A DNA stretch of 64,000 bases from CBDFKJ01 sp965248805 (GTDB taxonomy: Bacteria > Pseudomonadota > Alphaproteobacteria > UBA6615): positions 248,001 to 312,000 of the forward strand of contig CBDFKJ010000006.1 in assembly GCA_965248805.1 (NCBI GenBank), given 5' to 3'. Shown here piece after piece: positions 40,291 through 49,500 of this stretch. The notes below the pieces were generated by a model that worked only from the letters and a program-made list of their open reading frames with translations, was not told where the DNA came from and searched no databases. The position numbers and the translations under genes are program-made. Numbering within the stretch: the stretch's first letter is position 1; every line of letters starts with the position of its first letter.

Positions 40291-41380
40291 CTAGTGGATT
40301 GATTCCAACGTTTGGAACCCTCGGTTTCGGGCTGCGATGATGTCGTCGGGGTCGGCTTTCCATATGAATGGCTGTGGGTTGGCCGCATTGTATTTGCGGA
40401 CGAAGCGGTTGATTGCGGCCTGGAGATCGACGACGGAATGGAAGACGCCGTGCTTGAGCCGCCGCCGGGTGAGTTTTGCGAAGAAGCCCTCGACGGCATT
40501 GAGCCACGAGCAGGAGGTCGGTGTGAAGTGGAAAGTCCAGCGCGGATGGCGGGCGAGCCAGGCGCGGACCTTGTCCTTGTTGTGCGCCGCGTAGTTGTCG
40601 ACGATCGCGTGGATGGCCTTGTCCGCCGGCACCGTGCGCTCGATGCGGTTGAGGAAGCGGATGAACTCCTGATGGCGGTGGCGCTGCATGTTCTGGCCGA
40701 TCACCGTTCCGTCCAGAACGTTGAGCGCCGCAAACAGCGTGGTCGTGCCGTGCCGTTTGTAGTCATGGGTCATGGTGCCGGCGCGTCCCTTCTTCATCGG
40801 CAGACCGGCGGTCGAGCGCCTGGATCTGTGACTTCTCATCGATCGACAACACCACCGCATGGGCCGGCGGGTCGACATACAGGCCGACGATATCGGTGAG
40901 TTTCTCGGCGAAGGCAGGGTCGGTCGACAGCTTGAAGTTGCGCCAGCGGTGCGGGCTGAGACCGTGAGCCTTCCAGATCGCCTGCACCGTCGAGGCGGCA
41001 ATACCGGCCGCCCTGGCGATCGCGCGCAACGTCCAGTGGGTCGCCTCAAACGGCGGCGGTTGCTGCGTCAGGCGCACGATCTCGGCGACACGATCGAGCG
41101 GGACCGGCGCCTTGCCGGGCGGACGGGACTTGTCGCGAAGCAGGCCGCCGACACCCTCGTGCATGAACCGCTCTTGCCAGCGCCACACGCAGGTCTTGGA
41201 CTTGCCGGTCTCGGTCATGATCGCCGAGGTGCCCAGACCCTCGCCGCTGAGAAGGACAATATGTGCCCGCCAGACGTGTTTCTGCGGGCTCTTGGGATCC
41301 GCGACGACCGCGCGCAATCGCTGACGGTCGCCGGCGGATAGGGTGAAGGAGATTCCACTGCGCATGCGCCAGATTCGCAT
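40291..41380 (-). pseudogene. IS630-family transposase, interrupted
   Basis: The first frame (from 41380) encodes the helix-turn-helix region (TSAIMTETGKSKTCVWRW, RAIARAAGIAASTVQAIWK) and the first catalytic Asp in VVLSIDEKSQIQALDR. It then changes frame near 40810, where about eight bases seem missing between LDR and AGLPMKKG. The second frame carries DYKRHGTTTLFAALN, HAIVDNYAAHNKDKV and the last catalytic acid region in WLNAVEGFFAKL. Some IS630 members use programmed frameshifting, but not here: the junction lacks a slippery run, so this copy is probably inactive. Confidence 0.82.
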
Positions 41381-41434
41381 AACACAGCAAAATACGGAAT
41401 CCCAATTCGGACTCTTTCATTCCGATCAATCCAC
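40294..41434 (-). mobile_element. IS630-family insertion sequence (about 1.14 kb)
   Basis: The inner element is bounded by terminal inverted repeats GTGGATTGAT at 40294-40303 and ATCAATCCAC at 41425-41434, each flanked by a TA (40292-40293 and 41435-41436), the TA target duplication diagnostic for IS630/Tc1-type elements. It contains one interrupted transposase gene on the minus strand. Confidence 0.85.
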
Positions 41435-41538
41435 TAGAGGCGTAGGTATTCCGTCCCCGCCCTGCCCCGCGCGTGACAAGCTGTCGAGCGCGCCGTTACA
41501 ATCGGCGCGGCGGGGAACATCCTTGATCGGGGGATGCT

Positions 41539-41778
41539 TTGAAGGGAAAGAAGTCGACGCGTGAGCAGGTACTGGCCGCGATCATCGGCGGTGTCGTGGT
41601 GCTGTTCTGCGACTATGCCGGTCTCATACCCGGCGAGAGCATCCAAGGCCTAGGCGGCATCGCAGGCATGGTGAAGGCGGGGATTTTCGGGTTCCTCGGC
41701 GCGGTCGCCGGTCTGATCGTGCACGATCTGGTGCGCCGCATTAGGGCCGGTCAAGCCGAGCGTGGTGACCGAAGCTAG
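41539..41778 (+). CDS. Small hypothetical membrane protein (79 aa)
   Basis: A TTG at 41539 follows GGGGGATGC. The protein starts KGKKSTREQV and has two hydrophobic segments (AAIIGGVVVLFCDYAG and AGIFGFLGAVAGLIVHDLV), then a basic tail RRIRAGQAERGDRS. It may be a two-helix inner-membrane protein. It lies between the two insertion sequences beside another small membrane gene on the opposite strand. No family is recognised. Confidence 0.5.
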   Translation: MKGKKSTREQVLAAIIGGVVVLFCDYAGLIPGESIQGLGGIAGMVKAGIFGFLGAVAGLIVHDLVRRIRAGQAERGDRS

Positions 41779-41796
41779 CAGGCCCGCCAGGCAGAA

Positions 41797-42033
41797 CTAC
41801 CCAGACTCTTTGTCGATATAGCCCTTGATGACCCACTCTATGGGAATGGCAAGCGCCGGCACCATAACTACCGCGGCGGCCAGAACCGCGGCCATCACCC
41901 ACCACCACACTGGATCGAATGGCGTGCCGTAGAAAACCAGCACCAAGTCCATGGCAATCACGCACACGCAAGCGCCGCTGACTCGCAAAAGCAGGCGCAG
42001 ACGTTGCCGTCCCTGGTTAGATAGCTCGCTCAT
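41797..42033 (-). CDS. Small hypothetical membrane protein (78 aa)
   Basis: The frame starts MSELSNQGRQRLR with an ATG at 42033 preceded by AGGCGA. Two hydrophobic helices (GACVCVIAMDLVLVFYG and WVMAAVLAAAVVMVPALAI) are followed by the tail GYIDKESG. No family is recognised. It is convergent with the 79-aa gene. The IS5-type element begins 59 bp upstream of its start. Confidence 0.5.
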   Translation of the reverse strand: MSELSNQGRQRLRLLLRVSGACVCVIAMDLVLVFYGTPFDPVWWWVMAAVLAAAVVMVPALAIPIEWVIKGYIDKESG

Positions 42034-42091
42034 TGTTCGCCTGCTTGGGGCCAAAACAGCGATGCCGGTCCGCGTATCGCTCGTGTCAGCT

Positions 42092-43381
42092 GGACGCCTC
42101 CATTTACCTCGTGAATTTTGCCTCGTTGTGATTCTCTACGGCGGTTCGGTTTGAGGAGGTATTGATGAGGCAGGCTGGTCTGTTCGGCTTACCGGATCAT
42201 CTTCGAAAGCTTTCGGCGACGGGTGATCCGTTGGAGGTGCTGGCAAAGGTCGTCGACTTCGAGATTTTCCGCGCGCCGCTTGAGGCTGCGCTTGGCTATT
42301 CGGACGGATCGCAAGGTGGCCGCCCGGCCTACGATGCGGTGGCGATGCTCAAGGTTCTGATCCTGGCCGCGCGGCACACGGTGAGTGACGAGCGGATGGA
42401 GTTTCTGATCCGCGATCGCTTGAGCTGGCTTCGCTTCCTAGGCTTCGATCTCGGAGCGCCGACGCCGGACCGCAACACCATATGGACCTTTCGCGAGCGT
42501 CTGGTCCGGGCCGGGGCGATGGATAAGCTGTTTGCCGCCTTCGATGGCGAATTGCGCCGGTGCGGCTATCTGGCGATGGGCGGGCAGATCGTCGATGCGA
42601 CGTTGGTATCGGCGCCCAAGCAGCGCCACAGCGATGACGAGAAGCGGGCGATCAAGGCGGGCAAGAGCGCGTCCGAGGTCTGGCCCGATCAGCCAGCCAA
42701 GGCGGCGCAGAAGGACACGGATGCGCGGTGGACGGTGAAGACCGGGCGGCGCAAGAACCCCGCCGGGTCGCAACGGCGCATGCCCGACATCGCGATCCCG
42801 GTGTTCGGCTACAAGAATCATGTCGTCATCGATCGGGCCTACGGCTTCATCCGCAGCTCGGCTGTGACCGATGCCGCCCGCCATGACGGCAAGATGTTGC
42901 GTCAGCTCGTCACCGGCGACAATCTGGCCGCCGGCGTGTGGGCTGACAGCGCCTATCGCTCGAAGGCCAACGAGGCGTGGCTGGCCGGCAAGGGTCGGGT
43001 CTCCCACATCCACCGCAAGAAGCCGCCGGGCCGGGCCATGCCCAAGGCGACCGCCCAGGCCAATGCCCGCAAGTCAGCGGTCCGTGCGCATGTGGAGCAC
43101 GTCTTCGCCCAGCAGAAGGATCGCATGGGCCTTTTCATCCGTACCATCGGGCTCAAGCGGGCGGAGGCCAAGATCGGCCTCGCCAACCTGGCTTACAATT
43201 TCCAGCGTCTGATCTTCCATGAGCGCAGGGCCGCCATGGTATGAGTCCGCCTGAATAGCGCCAAAACCCTCCGCCGAGAACGAAACGGCGGATGGTTGCG
43301 GACGTCAACACCGCCGATCTCAGCGAAAGTCGGACAGCACACCAAAATCTTCGTCAAATCCCCCGGTTGTTGGAGGTCTCC
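42092..43381 (+). mobile_element. IS5-family insertion sequence (about 1.29 kb)
   Basis: An intact transposase gene lies in the middle. The proposed ends share imperfect inverted repeats (GGA..CCTCCA...ACC at 42092 and the reverse complement at 43381), each flanked by AGCT (42088-42091 and 43382-43385), a plausible 4-bp target duplication. The ends are less certain than the transposase call. Confidence 0.6.
42165..43244 (+). CDS. IS5-family transposase
   Basis: The 359-residue DDE transposase has an N-terminal DUF772-like domain (GRPAYDAVAMLKVLILAA, DRLSWLRFLGFDL), the first catalytic region GGQIVDATLVSAPKQ, then GYKNHVVIDRAYGFI and DSAYRSKANEAW with the second Asp, and VRAHVEHVFAQQKDRMG with the catalytic Glu. 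It is full length and without frameshifts, so this element may still be mobile. The ATG at 42165 follows GAGGAGGT. Confidence 0.93.
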   Translation: MRQAGLFGLPDHLRKLSATGDPLEVLAKVVDFEIFRAPLEAALGYSDGSQGGRPAYDAVAMLKVLILAARHTVSDERMEFLIRDRLSWLRFLGFDLGAPTPDRNTIWTFRERLVRAGAMDKLFAAFDGELRRCGYLAMGGQIVDATLVSAPKQRHSDDEKRAIKAGKSASEVWPDQPAKAAQKDTDARWTVKTGRRKNPAGSQRRMPDIAIPVFGYKNHVVIDRAYGFIRSSAVTDAARHDGKMLRQLVTGDNLAAGVWADSAYRSKANEAWLAGKGRVSHIHRKKPPGRAMPKATAQANARKSAVRAHVEHVFAQQKDRMGLFIRTIGLKRAEAKIGLANLAYNFQRLIFHERRAAMV

Positions 43382-43446
43382 AGCTCAATCCGTCCAGCGA
43401 AGCGGCAAGCTCAGGCCCGATGAGATTGTCCGTGACCGTCCATGCC

Positions 43447-44484
43447 CTATTCGATCAACTCGGTCGCCTGGGCCAACAGATGCGGCGGCATAGTGATGCC
43501 GAGATTGCGGGCGGTGTTGAGGTTGATCACGAACTCGAACGCCGTCGGTAGTTGAACTGGCAACTCTGCCGGATCGTTACCTCTCAGGATCCGATCGACA
43601 TAGCCAGCCGCGTCACGGTAGCGCGCAGCCTGATCGGTCGAATAGCTCATCAGAAGTCCCAACTCTGCATATTCGCGCTGCATAGAAATGGCAGGCAGCT
43701 TGGCTCTAGTCGCCGCCTCGACGACGGCTTCGCGGTACAGATATATGTCAGCCGCGGAGGTTACAAACAGGCCGTCGATGCCTTGATCCGGCAAGTCTTG
43801 AAATGCCCGTTGGATCGATGATTTTCCAATCGGGTATACGATACGCATCTGCACGAGTGCCAGCCCCAACTGCTCGGCAGCGGAACGCGTGGCTTCGGTG
43901 AAGGCGTGGTTCCAGTAGCTTCTCGGGCCCAGCCAGGCCACACGCGAAGGCGTCGACACCGCATCGCGCAGCAACTGCACCTGTTTGGCGAAAATCTCGC
44001 CGGGCGGCGTCGGTGCGACCCCCGTGATGTTGCCGCCGGGGCGTGCGAAGCTCGCAACAAAACCAGAATCGGGGGGGAAACTCCCCATGTTGATGATCGG
44101 AATCTCCGCTGTCTGACCCTTGAGGGCACGGGTCGTACGCGAGTCTCCGGAAACGACTACGTCGGGTCCGCTTGCGACGAGCCGTCGAGCGCGAAATCGA
44201 TCTCGGTTGCGCAGCCGGCTTTGTCCCGACCACCGCTCAATCGTGATGGTCTCCCCCTCGACGTAGCCAAGACGCTTCAACTCCTGAAGAAGGGCACGCC
44301 AACGCAGCTCACCTCGCGACGTCATGGCGAACGCATGGCCACCCGATGCGGCCAACGCAATTCTGGGGTTCATCAGAGTCCCACGAGGGCCGTCTTCTAT
44401 CGGCCAGTCCGGGACCCTCGATCGAGCGTGGGTCGATGTTAGAATCGCTGCGGCTGCAGCGGACAGGAGGTCGCGGCGTCGCAT
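43447..44484 (-). CDS. ABC-type substrate-binding protein (TrpX/DUF534-like)
   Basis: The 345-residue protein begins MRRRDLLSAAAAAILTS, a twin-arginine-like signal, followed by an ABC_sub_bind fold: WRALLQELKRLGYVEGETI, RPGGNITGVAPTPPGEIFAKQ, and GLLMSYSTDQAARYRDAAGYVDRIL are typical family segments. No permease or ATPase is near it. Many orphan members of this family are found in alphaproteobacteria; the ligand is unknown. It lies between the IS5 element and the MoxR operon. Confidence 0.85.
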   Translation of the reverse strand: MRRRDLLSAAAAAILTSTHARSRVPDWPIEDGPRGTLMNPRIALAASGGHAFAMTSRGELRWRALLQELKRLGYVEGETITIERWSGQSRLRNRDRFRARRLVASGPDVVVSGDSRTTRALKGQTAEIPIINMGSFPPDSGFVASFARPGGNITGVAPTPPGEIFAKQVQLLRDAVSTPSRVAWLGPRSYWNHAFTEATRSAAEQLGLALVQMRIVYPIGKSSIQRAFQDLPDQGIDGLFVTSAADIYLYREAVVEAATRAKLPAISMQREYAELGLLMSYSTDQAARYRDAAGYVDRILRGNDPAELPVQLPTAFEFVINLNTARNLGITMPPHLLAQATELIE

Positions 44485-44639
44485 CGCTCAATCAACTCCG
44501 TCGCAAGACCGCACCGGCAGAGTGGTGAAGCCTGGGGTCTTGGCGATCTTCAGATCAGTTACGAATCCCTACAACGCTTGATAGCTGTGGGCAAGCCGCC
44601 CCTGTCCGAGGTGTGGGCCATACGGACGATCGCATGCGG

Positions 44640-45515
44640 TCACCCGATCAATCCCATGCGCCGCCAATCCTGCAGCAATAGCCTGTCCGTCGGCTGATCG
44701 GCCGGCACCAGCAAGTATCGGCCATTGATGCGCGTGAACAGCGTCTGTAACTTCTCGCACCACGCTTTCAGGCCGCGCGCGTAACGCTCCCGCGTGGATC
44801 GATCCAACGCCAACTCAATCTCGTGCCCGGTCTCGACATCGACCAGCCGGGCTTCTCCATCGCCCATCAGCGCCGGGTCCAACTCTTCGCGAGACGCGAT
44901 TTGCAGGCCCCAAATCTCCTGACCGGTGGCCGAGAGGACACGGAGCTCGGCTTCGGCGTCCTCGGTCCACCAGTCGCTGAGCACGATGAGCAGCCCGCGG
45001 TCAGTGAAGTGCCTGACGGCGACATGGAGTGCCGCACCGAATGCGCCGTCGCCGCTCGGACGCCGATTGCCGAGCCAGTCGAACATGGGCTGGGCCCGCG
45101 CGACGCCATGGAACTTTGGCGACCAATGGACGTGCTCGCCTGCGCCAACGCCGAATTGGACCTGGTCGCCGCCGGCGAGGCCGATGAAGGCGAGCGCGGA
45201 GGCAATACTGCACGCGCACGTGAACTTGTTGGGATCGCCGCAATCCATCGAGCGGCTGGCATCGATCACGATCGTGATCGGCAGTTGGCGGTAGACTTCA
45301 TACTGCCGGATGTAGTTCTGGCCGAACCTCGCATAGAGATGCGGATCGAGGTGTCTAAGATCGTCGCCTGGCTTGTACTCCCGATGATCGGCGAACTCCA
45401 TGCCGGCGCCCTTGCCGCGGGAACGCCTTTCGCCGATGCCGACCGATGCTGCCTGCCAACGCGTGAGCAGCTTTGCTCGCGACAGCTTTCGCAGCAGAAG
45501 CGGGGATGGCTTCAC
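44640..45515 (-). CDS. DUF58 domain protein, MxaS-like
   Basis: The 291-residue protein contains the DUF58 core GMEFADHREYKPGDD and LRHLDPHLYARFGQNYIR, then a von Willebrand-like segment (ITIVIDASRSM, DxSxS). DUF58 proteins are partners of MoxR ATPases; MxaS is the member in methanol dehydrogenase clusters. It is the last gene of the operon from 52.6 kb and its start overlaps the moxR stop as ATGA. Its role is inferred as chaperone-type assembly of the nearby PQQ dehydrogenase, but other substrates are possible. Confidence 0.88.
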   Translation of the reverse strand: MKPSPLLLRKLSRAKLLTRWQAASVGIGERRSRGKGAGMEFADHREYKPGDDLRHLDPHLYARFGQNYIRQYEVYRQLPITIVIDASRSMDCGDPNKFTCACSIASALAFIGLAGGDQVQFGVGAGEHVHWSPKFHGVARAQPMFDWLGNRRPSGDGAFGAALHVAVRHFTDRGLLIVLSDWWTEDAEAELRVLSATGQEIWGLQIASREELDPALMGDGEARLVDVETGHEIELALDRSTRERYARGLKAWCEKLQTLFTRINGRYLLVPADQPTDRLLLQDWRRMGLIG

Positions 45516-46543
45516 GCTGCTTTCCGCGTCTCTGTATCCAGCAGGCGAATGAGCAGCGCGTTGGCGTCGATGCCTTCGGCCTCGCCCTCGTAGTTGAGTT
45601 GGCAGCGATGGCGGATCGCCGGCGCCAACACAGCGCTCAGATCCTGGATACTGACATTGTAACGACCCCTGAGCAGCGCGTGACCCTTGGCCGCAAGCAC
45701 GAGGGACTGCGCCCCGCGCGGGCTGAGCCCGAATTGCAGATACTTCGTCACTTCAGCGGGTCCGTCGGTGCGATCGGGCTGGGTGGTGATCGCGAAGCGG
45801 GCGACCGCGCGCTGCACATGCGCGGCGATCGGCACCTGCCGGACCAACTTTTGCAGTAACAGAATATCCTCCGCCGACAGCACCTGTTGCGGCATTGGTT
45901 GATCGACACCTGTAGTGAGATCGAGGATGCCGTGGAGTTCGTCTTCAGAGGGATATACGACCAGGCTCTTGAACAGGAAGCGATCGATCTGCGCCTCCGG
46001 CAAGCGGTATGTCCCTTCCATCTCGATCGGGTTCTGGGTCGCCAGGACGAAGAACGGCTGGGGCACGGCCATCGTGGTACCGGCGGCCGTGACCGTCTGC
46101 TCCTGCATGGCCTCCAACAAAGCCGACTGCGTCTTCGGCGTCGCGCGATTGATCTCGTCGGCCAGCAGCACTTGCGTGAAGATCGGACCGGCCTGGAATT
46201 GCAGCTTCGTCCCGCCGCTTTCATCCGGGATCAGGGCCAAGCTACCGGTGATGTCGGCCGGCATCAGGTCGGGCGTGAATTGCACCCGGGCGAAACTGAG
46301 CCCGGCGGCCGCGCCAAGCGACCGCACCAGGAGCGTCTTGCCAACGCCGGGCGCGCCTTCGAGCAGCACATGGCCACCGCATATGAGGGCTATCAACAGC
46401 TGATCGACCACGTCGCGTTGGCCGATCACCGCCTTGGCGATCTCGTCGCGGGCGCGCCGAAGCAATTCGAGCAACCGCTCGAGCGCCTCGATGTCCATGT
46501 CCTGCGAGCCTGCGCCGGCGGTGTTGTTTTGCGTCGTCTCCAT
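45512..46543 (-). CDS. moxR: MoxR-family AAA+ ATPase
   Basis: The 343-residue ATPase has Walker A LEGAPGVGKTLL, Walker B VLLADEINRATPKTQSALLEAM and the family sensor LATQNPIEMEGTYRLPEAQ. MoxR proteins act as chaperones that insert cofactors or activate enzymes, first described for methanol dehydrogenase. The ATG at 46543 is preferred over the TTG at 46555 because GAGGAAAAGA directly precedes it. It lies between the giant von Willebrand protein gene and the DUF58 gene, a standard MoxR arrangement. Confidence 0.95.
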   Translation of the reverse strand: METTQNNTAGAGSQDMDIEALERLLELLRRARDEIAKAVIGQRDVVDQLLIALICGGHVLLEGAPGVGKTLLVRSLGAAAGLSFARVQFTPDLMPADITGSLALIPDESGGTKLQFQAGPIFTQVLLADEINRATPKTQSALLEAMQEQTVTAAGTTMAVPQPFFVLATQNPIEMEGTYRLPEAQIDRFLFKSLVVYPSEDELHGILDLTTGVDQPMPQQVLSAEDILLLQKLVRQVPIAAHVQRAVARFAITTQPDRTDGPAEVTKYLQFGLSPRGAQSLVLAAKGHALLRGRYNVSIQDLSAVLAPAIRHRCQLNYEGEAEGIDANALLIRLLDTETRKAA

Positions 46544-46579
46544 TCTTTTCCTCAAGGCTAGGCGCTAATCGGCCGGTTG

Positions 46580-49500
46580 TTACGTGGTTCGTGGTTGGGT
46601 GGATGCCTGGGAATGCCGGCTGGGCATGGGTGATCGTTTCCTCAGACCGAATACTCCCGGCACATGGCGGATGGCGAGATCCAGCATGAAGAGCGCCAGG
46701 CCGACGACAGCCCACAGCCTCCATGCCGGGCGCGCGACCCATGCAAGCTCGTCGCTGAACAGCGTCTTGTCGCCGAGGAGCATTCTGCCGCCGGTCGCAC
46801 CAGCAAGCGCATTGAGTTTGTCGAAATCCGACCGCACGAAATCAAAACGTGCCGGATACGCAACGTACATCATCGCCTCACGCATCAGCTCGTCGGCCTT
46901 GACATCAATGCGGTAGGCACCGGGTTCTGTGACCACGAAACTGCCTTCGTAACGGCCGGGCTGGACTTCGCCGAGTTGGATCCTCGTCTCTTCATCTTCG
47001 GCAAGGGTCGCCGTAACCGGCAGCTCGTTCAAGGGTCCCCCGTCGGTGCCAACGACATCAGCGACGATCCGAACAGTGTCGCCCGCGCGGTGCAGGCTGA
47101 TATGCAGGCCGGGCCCCGGGATGTCCGGGAGGAAATGTCGGATCGCCTGCGCCCACATGAGGGGATACTCGGGAAGCTGAATCCATTCCTGCGTGCCCGC
47201 GCCGGCGCCGTGGGTGGCAAACGCCAACACGCGGCCGTTGCCGTATCGCCAGGATGCGAGCAGCGGGGTCTTCTCGCCGTCTTCCTCGGTCACCGTTAGA
47301 TGGAGGTCAGCCTGAGGCTGCGCCGTCGTGCGGACGTAGCCGTGAAGCGGCGGCAGCACATCGGGCAGCCCGGCCAGGAAGTCAGCGCTGCGGTCGACCC
47401 AACTGACCGGTGCAATGCGCTGCTGCACGGGTGAGCTCGCAAGCATGAGTGTCTCTTGGGCGAGAATACTTGGGAGCGCCTTGAAGTCCTCGGTGGCATA
47501 GAAGGCACCACCACCGTGTTCTGCGATGTCCATTGGCTGGCGGATATCGGCGGTGCCGCCGATGGCGATCGCTGAAATCGTGATGCCGGCTCTGCTGGCC
47601 TTTGCCAAAAGTGGCTCAAAATTGGCTTCCTGCGAGAGACCGTCAGTCATCACTACAACGTGCCGCGCGGCGGCATCGACCTTGGCAATCATATCGATTC
47701 CGAGCGCGAGTCCCGGCAGGATCGCGGTTCCGCCGCCAGACACGAGAGGATCGAGAGCGGCGCTGACGCCTGCCTCGTCCTTTTGCTGCTGCATGGGCAG
47801 CAGGACATGCCCCTTGGTATCGAACACCACAATCCCGACTTGCGATACATCGTTCAGAAGGCTGACGGCAGTAAGTGTCGCCTGCTTGGCGATGTCGAGG
47901 CGGGTGACGAGGCCCGCGTCATCCACGGCGCCCACCATGCTCCCGGACCGATCGAGTACGTACACGAGCGCCACCTGCGGTGCGTCATGCGGGACCCGGC
48001 TGGATAGGGGCGACGCGCGTTCGAACGGCGTTTCGAAATAGCCACCGGGGCCGAAAGAGTTCTCGCCGCCGAGAATAAGCAACCCTCGCCCGTGTAGCTC
48101 GACGAACTCTTCGAGCATTTCCTGCTGGTCGGTATTGAGGGCGATAGCCGGCATGTTCATCAAGATAACGCTGTCATAGCCCAGCCAACCGTCCATCGTG
48201 TCGGGTGCGTCGGCTGGCGCGATGACCGACGCGGTCAGGCCCTGAACCGACAGCGCATCCGCAAGATATTCGCCCGTATCCGGTTCCGGAGTGATGATGA
48301 CGATCGCGGGTGTCGGCGCCACTTCAACGAATACGCCCTCGGAGTTGTTCCGAGCGAAAGTGTCGCTGGCCATTGCGACCGACACCTCGAGAAGCAGGCT
48401 GCCCGGGTCGTCGGCAGTGACCACCGTCTCAATCCGATTGCGGCCGGCGAGCAGGTCGACTTCCTGGTTATGCACGATCTCACCGGCGCGCTTGACCGTA
48501 ACACTCGCATTGGCCGAGCGCTGGCTGTACACCACAGCGTCCAGAGCAAAGGCGTCTCCGGCATAAACTCGTGCCGGAACCTTGATCGATTCGACCAGAA
48601 CCTCCCCCTGTGGCAGCTCCGTGAGCGGCTCGATGTCGACCGCGAGCCCGCGTGACCGCAGCGCGGCCACAGACTTCGCGATCTCGCCGGCAGTCTCGTT
48701 GCCGTCGGCGGCAAGCACCACCCGGCCGGCCCGGTGCGCCGGTACCATCGCAGCGGCGAGCTGGAGTGCCTGTTCCAGATTGGCACCTGGCTGCGGCGAA
48801 CGAAACGTATCGGCGGGCAAGGGCTCGGGGGCTCCGCCCAGATCGGCGGCAACCCGAACGGCGGCGCCCGTTGTCACGATCCCAGCCGGCTCGCCGCCTG
48901 CAGCCGCCGTCCGGTTCGTTTCGAGTTCGTCAAGCATCCGGCCGCGCTCCGGATTCTGGCCCTCCGGCCCCAAATCGGTCCCGACGATCACGATCACCTG
49001 CTCGGCGGGCTCGCGGCCCAGCATTGGCATCCCCAGGACTGCCGCCAGCATAAACAGGCCAGCGGCCGCGCGAACGCCAAGTTGCAGCCGCCGCCGCAAG
49101 GCCAACGGATTGGCCCTAGCGAGCGCCGAGCGCTTGAGGAACTGTTCGGGCCCGCGGCCGGCGATCCATGCCTCCGCCAACAGAACAAGCAACGCGGCAA
49201 CGAGCAGCCACCACCAGACCCACGGCCATAGGGGGCTTGTAGGCGGCTCTGTCACCTCAACGTCGCGCGGCGCCAATGCCGTTTCGCCGTCGGCGGCCGC
49301 ATTGACGACCAGCAGACGGCTGTGGCCGCCAGCTTCGAGCCGGTAGACTCCGGCCCGATCCGGAATGAATGTGCGCTCGACGCCCGGCAGAAGATAATTG
49401 GCGTCACCCGGAGCGGACGACCAAGCCTCGGCACCGTCGGGCGCGAAGATGCGCCCCGTCAGCAGCCGGGACTCGATCGGACACGCCGCACCGACGACGC

